Shown here: positions 24,957-37,070 of the stretch, piece after piece
Layout of the letters: every line of letters begins with the position of its first letter
Position numbering within the stretch: position 1 is the stretch's first letter
From: Procambarus clarkii
Taxonomy: Eukaryota > Arthropoda > Malacostraca > Decapoda > Cambaridae
Assembly (NCBI RefSeq): GCF_040958095.1
Contig: NC_091176.1
Location: forward strand, 38,183,914 to 38,247,913
Direction of reading: 5' to 3'
DNA: 64,000 bases
The notes under the pieces: model-generated
What the model saw: the letters and a program-made list of their open reading frames with translations, nothing else
Databases searched by the model: none
What the model was told of the DNA's origin: nothing
Translations under genes and position numbers: made by a program

Positions 24957-25554
24957 GCAACAACCAGCTCCTCGTAGATGTGTCCTTGTACATTATTGGT
25001 CTCGTGAGGCAGGTCTCAACAACCAGCTCCTCGTAGATGTGTCCTTGTACATTATTGGTCTCGTGAGGCAGGTCTCAACAACCAGTTCCTCGTAGATGTG
25101 TCCTTGTACATTATTGGTCTCGTGAGGCAGGTCTCAACAACCAGTTCCTCGTAGATGTGTCCTTGAACATTATTGGTCTCGTGAGGCTGGTCTCAACAAC
25201 CAGCTCCTCGTAGATGTGTCCTTGAACATTATTGGTCTCGTGAGGCAGGTCTCAACAACCAGCTCCTCGTAGATGTATCCTTGTACATTATTGGTCTCGT
25301 GAGGCAGGTCTCAACAACCAGTTCCTCGTAGATGTGTCCTTGAACATTATTGGTCTCGTGAGGCAGGTCTCAACAACCAGCTCCTCGTAGATGTGTCCTT
25401 GTACATTATTGGTCTCGTGAGGCTGGTCTCAACAACCAGCTCCTCGTAGATGTGTCCTTGAACATTATTGGTCTCGTGAGGCAGGTCTCAACAACCAGCT
25501 CCTCGTAGATGTGTCCTTGTACATTATTGGTCTCGTGAGGCAGATCTCAACAAT
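24957..25554. repeat. 59-bp minisatellite, about 10 copies
   Basis: Units contain CTCAACAACCAGCTCCTCGT and TTGGTCTCGTGAGGCAGGT. The measured spacing is 59 bp. The array ends three bases before the stop codon of the receptor gene's last exon, so in the gene's sense direction it begins where the 3' untranslated region should be. Polyadenylation would have to occur within or beyond it. Confidence 0.95.
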
Positions 25555-25718
25555 CTATCGTATTTTAACATTATTAAAATTGTTAAGCGACGCACCGAGC
25601 TCTCGGAGGTACCTCTTGTTCTCCTCACGGTCCTCACTGTACTGGATCTCAATCTCAAGGTCATCACCAGTGACGCCCCTCCGGTGAAGTTCTCGCAGGA
25701 GTCTCTCCCCACCCACAC
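25555..25718 (-). pseudogene. Exon 3 (terminal exon) of the receptor gene
   Basis: The acceptor CTCATCTACAG lies just above 25718, and the frame entered in phase 1 reads CVGGERLLRELHRRGVTGDD, then EIQYSEDREENKRYLRELGA, and stops at TAG 25555-25557. It is 164 nt and free of internal stops. Its first ~15 bases (GTGTGGGTGGGGAGA) are the sequence repeated in the tandem arrays at 25719-25985 and 36812-37070. The charged, LRR-end-like composition fits a receptor C-terminus. I cannot name the domain. Confidence 0.55.
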
Positions 25719-25990
25719 CTGTAGATGAGAGGGAACATTGCAGCTCACACCTGGCAACTCTCTCCACCCACACCTGTAGATGAGAGGGAACATTGCAGCT
25801 CACACCTGGCAACTCTCCACACCCACACCTGTAGATGAGAGGGAACATTGCAGCTCACACCTGGCAACTCTCCACACACACACCTGTAGATGAGAGGGAA
25901 TATTGCAGCTCACACCTGGCAACTCTCCACACCCACACCTGTAGATGAGACGGAACACTGAAGCTCACACCTGGCAACTCCTCACACCCA
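25719..25990 (-). repeat. 55-bp tandem repeat containing 3' splice-site copies
   Basis: About five copies. On the minus strand each contains TTCCCTCTCATCTACAG followed by GTGTGGGTG, i.e. a polypyrimidine tract, an acceptor and the first bases of exon 3. The copy nearest the gene end is the working acceptor of the model. The same unit recurs at 36812-37070 at the other end of intron 2. Confidence 0.85.
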
Positions 25991-25994
25991 TCTC

Positions 25995-28900
25995 TTAAAG
26001 AGGAGGAGGAGGAGGGTAGTGGTGCAGAGGAGGAGGAGGGTAGTGGTGCAGAGGAGGAGGAGGGTAGTGGTGCGGAGGAGGAGGAGTAGGGTAGTGCTGC
26101 AGAGGAGGAGGAGGGTAGTGGTGCAGAGGAGGAGGAGGAGGGTAGTGGTGCAGAGGAGGAGGAGGAGGGTAGCGGTGCAGAGGAGGAGGGTAGTGGTGCA
26201 GAGGAGGAGGAGGGTAGTGATGCAGAGGAGGAGGAGGAGGGTAGTGGTGCAGAGGAGGAGGAGGGTAGTGGTGCAGAGGAGGAGGAGGAGTAGGGTAGTG
26301 CTGCAGAGGAGGAGGAGGGTAGTGGTGCAGAGGAGGAGGAGGAGGGTAGTGGTGCAGAGGAGGAGGAGGAGGGTAGTGGTGCAGAGGAGGAGGAGGGTAG
26401 TGGTGCAGAGGAGGAGGAGGGTAGTGGTGCAGAGGAGGAGGAGGAGTAGGGTAGTGCTGCACAGGAGGAGGAGGAAGGTAGATGTGCAGAAGAGGAGGGT
26501 AGTGGTGCAGAGGAGGAGGAGGGTAGTGGAGCAGAGGAGGAGGAGGGTAGTGGAGCAGAGGAGGAGGAAGGTAGTGGTGCAGAAGAGGGGGGTAGTGGTG
26601 CAGGGAAGGAGGAGGGTAGTGGTGCAAAGGAGGAGGGTAGTGATGCAGAGGAGGAGGAGGGTAGTGGTGCAGAGGAGGAAGAGGGTAGTGGTGCAGAGGA
26701 GGAGGAGGGTAGCGGTGCACAGGAGGAGGAGGGGTAGTGGTGCAGAGGAAGAGGAGGGTAGTGGTGCAGAGGAGGAGGAGGGTAGTGGTGCAGAGGAGTA
26801 GGAGGGTAGTGGAGCAGAGGAGGAGGAGGGTAGTGGTGCAGAGGAGGGAGGGTAGTGGTGCAAAGGAAGAGGGTAGTGGTACAGAGGAGGAGGGTAGTGG
26901 TGCAGAGGAGGAAGAGGGTAGTAGTGCAGAGAAGGAGGAGGAGGGTAGTGGTGCAGAGGAGGAGGGTAGTGGTGCAGAGGAGGAGGAGCGTAGTGGTGCA
27001 GAGGAGGAGGGTAGTGGTGCAGAGGAGGAGGAGCGTAGTGGTGCAGAGGAGGAGGGTAGTGGTGCAGAGGAGGAGGAGGAGGGTAGTGGTGCAGAGGAGG
27101 AGGAGGGTAGTGGTGCAGAGGAGGAGGATAGTGGTGCAGAGGAGGAGGAGGGTAGTAGTGCAGAGAAGGAGGAGGAGGGTAGTGGTGCAGAGGAGGAGGG
27201 TAGTGGTGCAGAGGAGGAGGAGGAGGGTAGTGGTGCAGAGGAGGAGGAGGTGGGTAGTAGTGCAGAGAAGGAGGAGGAGGGAAGTGGTGCAGAGGAGGAG
27301 GGTAGGGGTGCAGAGGAGGAGGAGGAGGAGGGTAGTGGTGCAGAGGAGGAGGAGGAGGGTAGTGGTGCAGAGGAGGAGGAGGAGGGTAGTAGTGCAGAGA
27401 AGGAGGAGGAGGGTAGTGGCGCAGAGGAAGAGGGTAGTGGTGCAGAGGAGGAGGATGGTAGTGATGCAGAGGAGGAGGAGGGTAGTGGTGCAAAGGAGGA
27501 GGGTAGCGATGCAGATGAGGAGGAGGGTAGTGATGCAGAGGAGGAGGGTAGTGGTGCAGAGGAGGAGGAGGGTAGTGATGCAGAGGAAGAGGGTAGTGGT
27601 GCAGAGGAGGAGGGTAGTGGTGCAGAGGAGGAGGGTAGGGGTGCAGAGGAGGAGGAGGGTAGTGGTGCAGAGGAGGAGGAGGGTAGTGGTGTAGAGGAGG
27701 AAGAGAATAGTGGTGCAGATGAGGAGGAGGGTAGTGGTGCAGAGGAGGAGCGTAGTGGTGCAGAGGAGGAGGAGGGTAGTGGTGCAGAGGAGGAGGGTAT
27801 GCAGAGGAGGAGGAGGGTAGTGGTGCAGAGGAGTTGGAGGGTAGTGGTGCAGAGGAGGAGAAGGGTAGTGGTGCAGAGAAGGAGGGTAGTGTTGCAGAGG
27901 AGGAGGAGGAGGGTAGTGGTGCAGAGGAGGAGGAGGGTAGTGGTGCAGAGGAGGAGGGTAGTGATGCAGAGGAGGAGGAGGGTAGTGGTGCAGAGGAGGA
28001 GGAGGGTAGTGGTGCAGATGAGGAGGGTAGTGTTGCAGAGGAGGAGGAGGAGGAGGGTAGTGGTGCAGAGGAGGAGGGTAGTGGTGCAGAGGAGGAGGAG
28101 GGTAGTGGTGCAGAGAAGGAGGAGGGTAGTGGTGCAGAGGAGGAAAAGGGTAGTGGTGCAGAGGAGGATGAGGGTAGTGGTACAGAGGAGGAGGAGGAGG
28201 GTAGTGGTGAAGAGGAAAAGGGTAGTGGTTCAGACGAGGAGGAGGGTAGTGGTGCAGAGGAGGAGTGGGAGGGTAGTGGTGCAGAGGAGGAGAAGGAGGG
28301 TAGTGGTGCAGCGGAGGAGGAGGGTAGTGGTGCAGAGGAGGAGGGTAGTGGTGCAGAGGAAGAGGATGGTAGTGATGCAGAGGAGGAGGAGGAGGGTAGT
28401 GTTGCAAAGGAGGAGGGTAGTGGTGCAGATGAGGAGGAGGGTAGTGATGCAGAGGAGGAGGGTAGTGGTGCAGAGGAGGAGGAGGGTAGTGATGCAGAGG
28501 AAGAGGGTAGTGGTGCAGAGGAGGAGGAGGGTAGTGGTGAAGAGGAAAAGGGTAGTGGTTCAGACGAGGAGGAGGGTAGTGGTGCAGAGGATGAGGGTAG
28601 GGGTGCAGAGGAGGAGGAGGGTAGTGGTGCAGAGGAGGAGGAGGGTAGTGGTGTAGAGGAGGAAGAGAATAGTGGTGCAGTTGAGGAGGAGGGTAGTGGT
28701 GCAGAGGAGGAGGGTAGTGTTGCAGAGGAGGAGGAGGAGCGTAGTGGTGCAGAGGAGGAGGAGGGTAGTGGTGCAGAGGAGGAGGGTAGTGATGCAGAGG
28801 AGGAGGAGGGTAGTGGTGCAGAGGAGTTGGAGGGTAGTGGTGCAGAGGAGGAGAAGGGTAGTGGTGCAGAGAAGGAGGGTAGTGTTGCAGAGGAGGAGGA

Positions 28901-31900
28901 GGAGGGTAGTGGTGCAGAGAAGGAGGAGGGTAGTGGTGCAGAGGAGGAGGGTAGTGATGCAGAGGAGGAGGAGGGTAGTGGTGCAGAGGAGGAGGGTAGT
29001 GGTGCAGAGGAGGAGGGTAGTGTTGCAGAGGAGGAGGAGGAGGAGGGTAGTGGTGCAGAGGAGGAGGGTAGTGGTGCAGAGAAGGACGGTAGTGGTGTAG
29101 AGGAGGAGGGTAGTGGTGCAGAGGAGGAGGAGGGTAGTGGTGCAGAGAAGGAGGAGGGTAGTGGTGCAGAGGAGGAAAAGGGTAGTGGTGCAGAGGAGGA
29201 TGAGGGTAGTGGTACAGAGGAGGAGGAGGAGGAGGGTAGTGGTGAAGAGGAAAAGGGTAGTGGTTCAGACGAGGAGGAGGGTAGTGGTGCAGAGGAGGAG
29301 TGGGAGGGTAGTGGTGCAGAGGAGGAGGAGGGTAGTGGTGCAGAGGAGGAGGATAGTGGTGCAGAGGAGGAGGAGGGTAGTAGTGCAGAGAAGGAGGAGG
29401 AGGGTAGTGGTGCAGAGGAGGAGGGTAGTGGTGCAGAGGAGGAGGAGGAGGGTAGTGGTGCAGAGGAGGAGGAGGGTAGTGGTGTAGAGGAGGAAGAGAA
29501 TAGTGGTGCAGTTGAGGAGGAGGGTAGTGGTGCAGAGGAGGAGGGTAGTGTTGCAGAGGAGGAGGAGGAGCGTAGTGGTGCAGAGGAGGAGGAGGGTAGT
29601 GGTGCAGAGGAGGAGGGTAGTGATGCAGAGGAGGAGGAGGGTAGTGGTGCAGAGGAGTTGGAGGGTAGTGGTGCAGAGGAGGAGAAGGGTAGTGGTGCAG
29701 AGAAGGAGGGTAGTGTTGCAGAGGAGGAGGAGGAGGGTAGTGGTGCAGAGAAGGAGGAGGGTAGTGGTGCAGAGGAGGAGGGTAGTGATGCAGAGGAGGA
29801 GGAGGGTAGTGGTGCAGAGGAGGAGGGTAGTGGTGCAGAGGAGGAGGGTAGTGTTGCAGAGGAGGAGGAGGAGGAGGGTAGTGGTGCAGAGGAGGAGGGT
29901 AGTGGTGCAGAGAAGGACGGTAGTGGTGTAGAGGAGGAGGGTAGTGGTGCAGAGGAGGAGGAGGGTAGTGGTGCAGAGAAGGAGGAGGGTAGTGGTGCAG
30001 AGGAGGAAAAGGGTAGTGGTGCAGAGGAGGATGAGGGTAGTGGTACAGAGGAGGAGGAGGAGGAGGGTAGTGGTGAAGAGGAAAAGGGTAGTGGTTCAGA
30101 CGAGGAGGAGGGTAGTGGTGCAGAGGAGGAGTGGGAGGGTAGTGGTGCAGAGGAGGAGGAGGGTAGTGGTGCAGAGGAGGAGGATAGTGGTGCAGAGGAG
30201 GAGGAGGGTAGTAGTGCAGAGAAGGAGGAGGAGGGTAGTGGTGCAGAGGAGGAGGGTAGTGGTGCAGAGGAGGAGGAGGAGGGTAGTGGTGCAGAGGAGG
30301 AGGAGGTGGGTAGTAGTGCAGAGAAGGAGGAGGAGGGAAGTGGTGCAGAGGAGGAGGGTAGGGGTGCAGAGGAGGAGGAAGAGGAGGGTAGTGGTGCAGA
30401 GGAGGAGGAGGAGGGTAGTGGTGCAGAGGAGGAGGAGGAGGGTAGTAGTGCAGAGAAGGAGGAGGAGGGTAGTGGCGCAGAGGAAGAGGGTAGTGGTGCA
30501 GAGGAGGAGGATGGTAGTGATGCAGAGGAGGAGGAGGGTAGTGGTGCAAAGGAGGAGGGTAGCGATGCAGATGAGGAGGAGGGTAGTGATGCAGAGGAGG
30601 AGGGTAGTGGTGCAGAGGAGGAGGAGGGTAGTGATGCAGAGGAAGAGGGTAGTGGTGCAGAGGAGGAGGGTAGTGGTGCAGAGGAGGAGGGTAGGGGTGC
30701 AGAGGAGGAGGAGGGTAGTGGTGCAGAGGAGGAGGAGGGTAGTGGTGTAGAGGAGGAAGAGAATAGTGGTGCAGATGAGGAGGAGGGTAGTGGTGCAGAG
30801 GAGGAGCGTAGTGGTGCAGAGGAGGAGGAGGGTAGTGGTGCAGAGGAGGAGGGTATGCAGAGGAGGAGGAGGGTAGTGGTGCAGAGGAGTTATAGGGTAG
30901 TGGTGCAGAGGAGGAGAAGGGTAGTGGTGCAGAGAAGGAGGGTAGTGTTGCAGAGGAGGAGGAGGAGGGTAGTGGTGCAGAGGAGGAGGAGGGTAGTGGT
31001 GCAGAGGAGGAGGGTAGTGATGCAGAGGAGGAGGAGGGTAGTGGTGCAGAGGAGGAGGAGGGTAGTGGTGCAGATGAGGAGGGTAGTGTTGCAGAGGAGG
31101 AGGAGGAGGAGGGTAGTGGTGCAGAGGAGGAGGGTAGTGGTGCAGAGGAGGAGGAGGGTAGTGGTGCAGAGAAGGAGGAGGGTAGTGGTGCAGAGGAGGA
31201 AAAGGGTAGTGGTGCAGAGGAGGATGAGGGTAGTGGTACAGAGGAGGAGGAGGAGGGTAGTGGTGAAGAGGAAAAGGGTAGTGGTTCAGACGAGGAGGAG
31301 GGTAGTGGTGCAGAGGAGGAGTGGGAGGGTAGTGGTGCAGAGGAGGAGAAGGAGGGTAGTGGTGCAGCGGAGGAGGAGGGTAGTGGTGCAGAGGAGGAGG
31401 GTAGTGGTGCAGAGGAAGAGGATGGTAGTGATGCAGAGGAGGAGGAGGGTGGTGGTGCAAAGGAGGAGGGTAGTGGTGCAGATGAGGAGGAGGGTAGTGA
31501 TGCAGAGGAGGAGGGTAGTGGTGCAGAGGAGGAGGAGGGTAGTGATGCAGAGGAAGAGGGTAGTGGTGCAGAGGAGGAGGAGGGTAGTGGTGAAGAGGAA
31601 AAGGGTAGTGGTTCAGACGAGGAGGAGGGTAGTGGTGCAGAGGATGAGGGTTGGGGTGCAGAGGAGGAGGAGGGTAGTGGTGCAGAGGAGGAGGAGGGTA
31701 GTGGTGTAGAGGAGGAAGAGAATAGTGGTGCAGTTGAGGAGGAGGGTAGTGGTGCAGAGGAGGAGGGTAGTGTTGCAGAGGAGGAGGAGGAGCGTAGTGG
31801 TGCAGAGGAGGAGGAGGGTAGTGGTGCAGAGGAGGAGGGTAGTGATGCAGAGGAGGAGGAGGGTAGTGGTGCAGAGGAGTTGGAGGGTAGTGGTGCAGAG

Positions 31901-32622
31901 GAGGAGAAGGGTAGTGGTGCAGAGAAGGAGGGTAGTGTTGCAGAGGAGGAGGAGGAGGGTAGTGGTGCAGAGGAGGAGGAGGGTAGTGGTGCAGAGGAGG
32001 AGGGTAGTGATGCAGAGGAGGAGGAGGGTAGTGGTGCAGAGGAGGAGGGTAGTGGTGCAGAGGAGGAGGGTAGTGTTGCAGAGGAGGAGGAGGAGGAGGG
32101 TAGTGGTGCAGAGGAGGAGGGTAGTGGTGCAGAGAAGGACGGTAGTGGTGTAGAGGAGGAGGGTAGTGGTGCAGAGGAGGAGGAGGGTAGTGGTGCAGAG
32201 AAGGAGGAGGGTAGTGGTGCAGAGGAGGAAAAGGGTAGTGGTGCAGAGGAGGATGAGGGTAGTGGTACAGAGGAGGAGGAGGAGGAGGGTAGTGGTGAAG
32301 AGGAAAAGGGTAGTGGTTCAGACGAGGAGGAGGGTAGTGGTGCAGAGGAGGAGTGGGAGGGTAGTGGTGCAGAGGAGGAGAAGGAGGGTAGTGGTGCAGA
32401 GGAGGAGGAGGGTAGTGTTGCTGAAGAGGAGGGTAGTTGTGCAGAGGAGGATGAGGGTAGTGCTGCAGAGGAGGAGGAGGATAGTGGTGCAGAGGAAGAG
32501 GAGGGTAATGATGCAGAGGAGGAGGGTTTGGTGCAGAGGAGGAAGAGGAGGAGGGTAGTAGTGCAGAAGATGAGGAAGAGGAGGGTAGTGGTGCAGAGGA
32601 GGAGGAGGGTAGTGTCATCACG
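25995..32622. repeat. 6.6-kb purine-rich GAGGAGGGTAGTGGTGCA minisatellite with higher-order duplication
   Basis: Units of 18-27 bp are built from GGTAGTGGTGCAGAG plus two to five GAG triplets. Nearly all lengths are multiples of three, so plus frames read as GSGAEEE and minus frames as SSSAPLP or HHYPPPPL for up to 2,258 codons. These are not credible genes, because all frames are open and the tract lies inside an intron of the model. Larger blocks repeat: 28672-29100, 29503-29931 and 31725-32153 encode identical 142-codon frames (offsets 831 and 3,053 bp), and about 27.1-29.1 kb recurs at 30.2-32.1 kb. Confidence 0.97.
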
Positions 32623-32639
32623 CTCCACCACTTCCCTTC

Positions 32640-33308
32640 ACTACTCTCCATCACTGTCACACACCACTCTCCACCACTGCCACACACCACTCTCCACCAC
32701 TGTCACACACCACTCTCCATCACTGCCACACACCACTCTCCACCACTGTCACACACCACTGTCACACACCACTCTCCATCACTGTCACACACCACTCTCC
32801 ACCACTGCCACACACCACTCTCCACCACTGTCACACACCACTCTCCACCACTGTCACACACCACTCTCCACCACTGCCACACACCACTCTCCACCACTGT
32901 CACACACCACTCTCCACCACTGTCACACACCACTCTCCACCACTGTCACACACCACTGTCACACACCACTCTCCACCACTGTCACACACCACTCTCCACC
33001 ACTGCCACACACCACTCTCCACCACTGTCACACACCACTCTCCACCACTGTCACACACCACTCTCCACCACTGTCACACACCACTGTCACACACCACTCT
33101 CCACCACTGTCACACACCACTCTCCACCACTGTCACACACCACTCCCCACCACTGTCACACACCACTCTCCACCACTGTCACACACCACTCTCCACCACT
33201 GTCACACACCACTCTCCACCACTGTCACACACCACTCCCCACCACTGTCACACACCACTCTCCACCACTGTCACACACCACTCTCCACCACTGTCACACA
33301 CCACTCCA
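32640..33308. repeat. 23-bp minisatellite
   Basis: About 28 copies of a unit on CTCCACCACTGTCACACACC, some with TGCCACAC. Short 12-bp units occur near 32760, 32950 and 33080. Confidence 0.96.
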
Positions 33309-33429
33309 CCTTCCGTAATCTTCCTACTCCTACCTTAAACTTCCTTCTCGTTCCTGCCTTCCTTATTTTTCCTAATCCTTCTATGTTCTTCAACCATCAA
33401 TATCCACTAACAACAACCAACAGCCACCA

Positions 33430-34338
33430 CCAACACCTTCTCCTCCTCGATCTTCTCATTCTTCCTCCTCGACCTTCTCATTCTTCCTCCTCGACCTTCT
33501 CCTCCCTTGACCTTCTCCTTCCTCCTCGACCTTCTCCTTCCTCCTCGACCTTCTCCTTCCTCCTTGACCTTCTCCTTCCTCCTCGACCTTCTCCTTCCTC
33601 CTCGACCTTCTCCTTCCCCCTCGACCTTCTCCTCTTTCTTCCTTGACCTTCTCCTTCCTCCTCAACCTTCTCCTCTTTCTTCCTTGACCTTCTCCTTCCT
33701 CCTCGACCTTCTCCTTCCTCCTCGACCTTCTCCTTCCTCCTTGACCTTCTCCTTCCTCCTCGACCTTCTCCTTCCTCCTCGACCTTCTCCTTCCCCCTTG
33801 ACCTTCTCCTCTTTCTTCCTTGACCTTCTCCTTCCTCCTCAACCTTCTCCTCTTTCTTCCTTGACCTTCTCCTTCCTCCTCGACCTTCTCCTTCCTCCTC
33901 GACCTTCTCCTTCCTCCTCGACCTTCTCCTTCGTCCTCGACCTTCTCCTTCCTCCTCGACCTTCTCCTTCCCCCTCGACCTTCTCCTCTTTCTTCCTTGA
34001 CCTTCTCCTTCCTCCTCAACCTTCTCCTCTTTCTTCCTTGACCTTCTTCTTCCTCCTCGACCTTCTCCTTCCTCCTCGACCTTCTCCTTCCTCCTCGACC
34101 TTCTCCTTCGTCCTCGACCTTCTCCTTCCTCCTCGACCTTCTCCTTCCCCCTCGACCTTCTCCTTCCTCCTCGACCTTCTCCTTCCTCCTCGACCTCCTC
34201 CTTCCTCCTCGACCTTCTCCTTCCTCCTCGACCTCCTCCTACCTCCTCTTTCTCCTCCTTACTCCTCCTCCTTCCTCCTCGACCTCCTCCTACCTCCTCC
34301 TTACTCCTCCTCCTTCCTCCTCGACCTCCTCCTCTAAC
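33430..34338. repeat. 19-bp pyrimidine-rich minisatellite
   Basis: Units of GACCTTCTCCTTCCTCCTC with occasional CTCTTTCTTCCTT variants, grouped into blocks of about 190-210 bp. A period of 19 leaves frames open as a 19-residue repeat, so long frames are artefacts. It is almost pure C/T on plus. Confidence 0.95.
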
Positions 34339-35357
34339 TACAACAACCAACCACCATTACTATCAGTGCTCAACTGCAGGCCATTCTGGCGTGTTTGGAG
34401 GAAGTACGTCATGACGACAAAGATGATTTTGTATTTGTCGATAGCCGAGGAGCACTTGAGTCCTTAAACAGTCGAAACCCAGTCTTCATGTCCATAGTTG
34501 AGGATTGTAAGAAAAGAATAACTGAGATACAGCTGAAAGGTCACAATGTGAAATTCATGGGGATTCCATCTCATGTTGGAATAGTGCTCAACGAGGTGGC
34601 GGATGACTTGGCCAAACGTGCCACATTAAAACCACAAGTTGACATCGAATGTGAATTCACAATGAGACAAATAAGAAGCAAAATCAGAAATATTCAGGCA
34701 CAGGCAGAAGTGGCGAGGAGAGGTATAATGTATGAGGGAAGCCAAACCAAGCAACACTACACGTATGTGAGTCAAAACACCCATTTCACTTATGGTAAAA
34801 GGAGAAATCCTTGGAGTGACTGTACACATGCGGCTCAGGCTTGGGTACAAATATTACTGGGAATATGGGATAGGTGTTCATGATAATGACACGAAGTGTC
34901 AACTATGTGGTATGTTAAGGTCTCACACCCTTGCCCATTATGTTCTTGATTGTCCGTTGATTAATGTATATAGAAACACTGAGATAAGGACTGTTCCTGA
35001 ACAAATAGCCTGGATGTGTCACAACGGAAAGGTTGATAATATTCTGGAGAGATATAAGAATTTTGCACCAAGACTGTTATCTTTTGTTGAATTGTCTGCA
35101 TGTCTCTTGCAAATTGTCTATACAGTATACCTAAGTCATAAAAGTATTTGTGTGTACGTCTGATACCATACTACTTGTGTAAAGGAGGAAATGTATATGT
35201 TTATCTCTCAGAATGTTCGGTAATATGTTTATTGTTTGTGATGTGTGTCTATATATGTATGAACACGTTGTACTGAACGGGGTGAGAATAGCTTGAGCTA
35301 CCTCATCCCTTTGTGTGTATTTTACCTCAATAAACTTATTTCAATTTCAATTTCAAC
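34339..35357 (+). pseudogene. 5'-truncated LINE: RNase H and CCHC C-terminus with 3' tail
   Basis: The first frame (34395-34883) carries an RNase H C-terminal half (VFVDSRGALESLN; then IPSHVGIVLNEVADDLAKRA). After a frameshift near 34800-34830, a second frame (to 35163) carries MRLRLGYKYYWEYG and CQLCGMLRSHTLAHYVLDC, ending YKNFAPRL and beyond. The 3' untranslated region ends CAATAAACTTATTTCAATTT with TTTCAA repeats, a typical LINE tail. The insertion sits in intron 2 of the receptor model, on the opposite strand. It gives the best view of the LINE family whose C-termini appear at 1120 and 23254-24110. Confidence 0.75.
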
Positions 35358-36540
35358 TACTATCAATAACCATAACCATCAATAACCATCAACCTTAACA
35401 ATCATCAACCACCTCAATCATCAACAACCACAACAATCAACCACCACTACTATCAACAACAACCATAAACCAACACCAACCACAACAATCAACCACCCCT
35501 ACCACCAACAACAATCAACCACCAATATCACCAACCTCAACAACTACCAGTACAGTCAACGACAAACGACCACAACCACCATCTACCACTGCCCTCAACG
35601 ACTACTATCAACAACCACTATCATTAACCACAACTATCAACCACCAACAACCATAAACCACCACCAACAACCTCAACAATCAACCACCCCTACCACCAAC
35701 AATGAACTACCACTACCACCAAACACCACAATTAATAAACCGCCTCCCACGTGAACTATAACCAACAATCGCCACTACTTAAAGTACAACAATTAACCAC
35801 TACTATCACGAACCACAACAAACACCACTGCAATTAACCCCCCAACCACACCCATCAACCACCACAACAATCAACCACCACAACCATCAACCACCACAAC
35901 AATCAACCCCCACAACCATCAACCACCACAACAATTAACCACCACAACCACCACAATAATCAACCACCACAACAATCATCCACCACAACAATCAACCACC
36001 ACAACAATCATCCACCGCAACCATCAACCACCACAACAATCAACCACCACAACTATCAACAAACACTACCATCAACCACCACAACCATCAACCACCACTA
36101 CCATCAACCACCACAACCATCAACAAACACTACCATCAACCACCACAACCATCAACAAAAACTACCACAACCATCAACAAACACTACCATCAACCACCAC
36201 ACCCATCAACAAACACTATCATCAACCACCACAACCATTAACTACCACAACCATCAACCACCTTAGCCATCAACCATCACAGACATCAACCACCAATACC
36301 ATAAACCACCACAACCTCAACCACCATTAACATTAACCACCACTACTACTAATCACAACCATCTGCCACCACAATTACCAACCACAGCAATCAACGACCA
36401 CCACCACCAACCACAACTATTACCCACCACTAGAACCAACCACTACCACCAACAATAAACATCACCCACCACTGCCACCAATCACAACCTACCACCACTG
36501 CCACCAACCACAACCCAGCAACAATTCCACCACCACTACC
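35358..36540. repeat. Degenerate CAACCACCA-type tandem repeat
   Basis: About 1.2 kb of short imperfect units such as ATCAACCACCACAACC with 3-bp-scale variation. It starts directly at the LINE tail, so it may have grown from that junction. Only C, A and T are common on the plus strand. Confidence 0.9.
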
Positions 36541-36811
36541 ATGGATTCTCCATTAAGTGAAAGTAATGAATAAAATATTTTTAACCTACCTTTTATTATG
36601 CTTCAGTTTTATTTCTAGTATAGGTAAAAATATATTTTTAATATATTTCTACATTTTTTATATATATGCCATCAATCAGGAAAACGATTTTTATGCAACA
36701 TTTAAGGTTGCGACACGGCCTCAAAATTGTTTAGCCAAAGTTGTGCAGTAAGTTGTGGCAACTTATTTACAACCACACAATAACGTAGCTAATACATGAA
36801 AACAAACGTTG
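36541..36811. other. AT-rich intron sequence, no feature
   Basis: About 270 bp, AT-rich and non-repetitive, with no motif recognised. Confidence 0.5.
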
Positions 36812-37070
36812 TCACACCTGGCTACTCTCCCGACCCACACCTGTAGATAAGAGGGAACACGGATTCCCACACCTGGGTACTCTCCCCACCCACACCTGCA
36901 GATGGGAAGGAACACGGAAGACCACACCTGGCTACTCTCCTCACCCACACCTGCAGATGGGAAGGAACACGGAAGCCCACACCTGGCTACTCTCCCCACC
37001 CACACCTGCACATGAGAGGGAACACTAAAGCCCACACCTGGCTACTCTCCCCACCCACACCTGTCTATGT
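36812..37070 (-). repeat. 55-bp tandem repeat with splice-acceptor copies (second cluster)
   Basis: About five copies. On the minus strand each reads CCTTCCCATCTGCAG or CCCTCTTATCTACAG followed by GTGTGGGTGGGGAGAGTAGC. This is the same unit as at 25719-25990, including the first bases of exon 3. Each copy is a potential acceptor that would be entered in the same phase. Confidence 0.8.

Noticed and set aside
25855..32631. A 2,258-codon minus frame and a 1,291-codon plus frame
   Set aside because: Both come from stop-free units whose lengths are multiples of three. All frames are open, composition is pure repeat, and the tract sits in an intron of a better-supported gene.
33478..34350. A 290-codon Arg/Glu/Gly-rich protein
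   Set aside because: The 19-bp pyrimidine array read on the minus strand gives this in all frames. No other evidence supports it.
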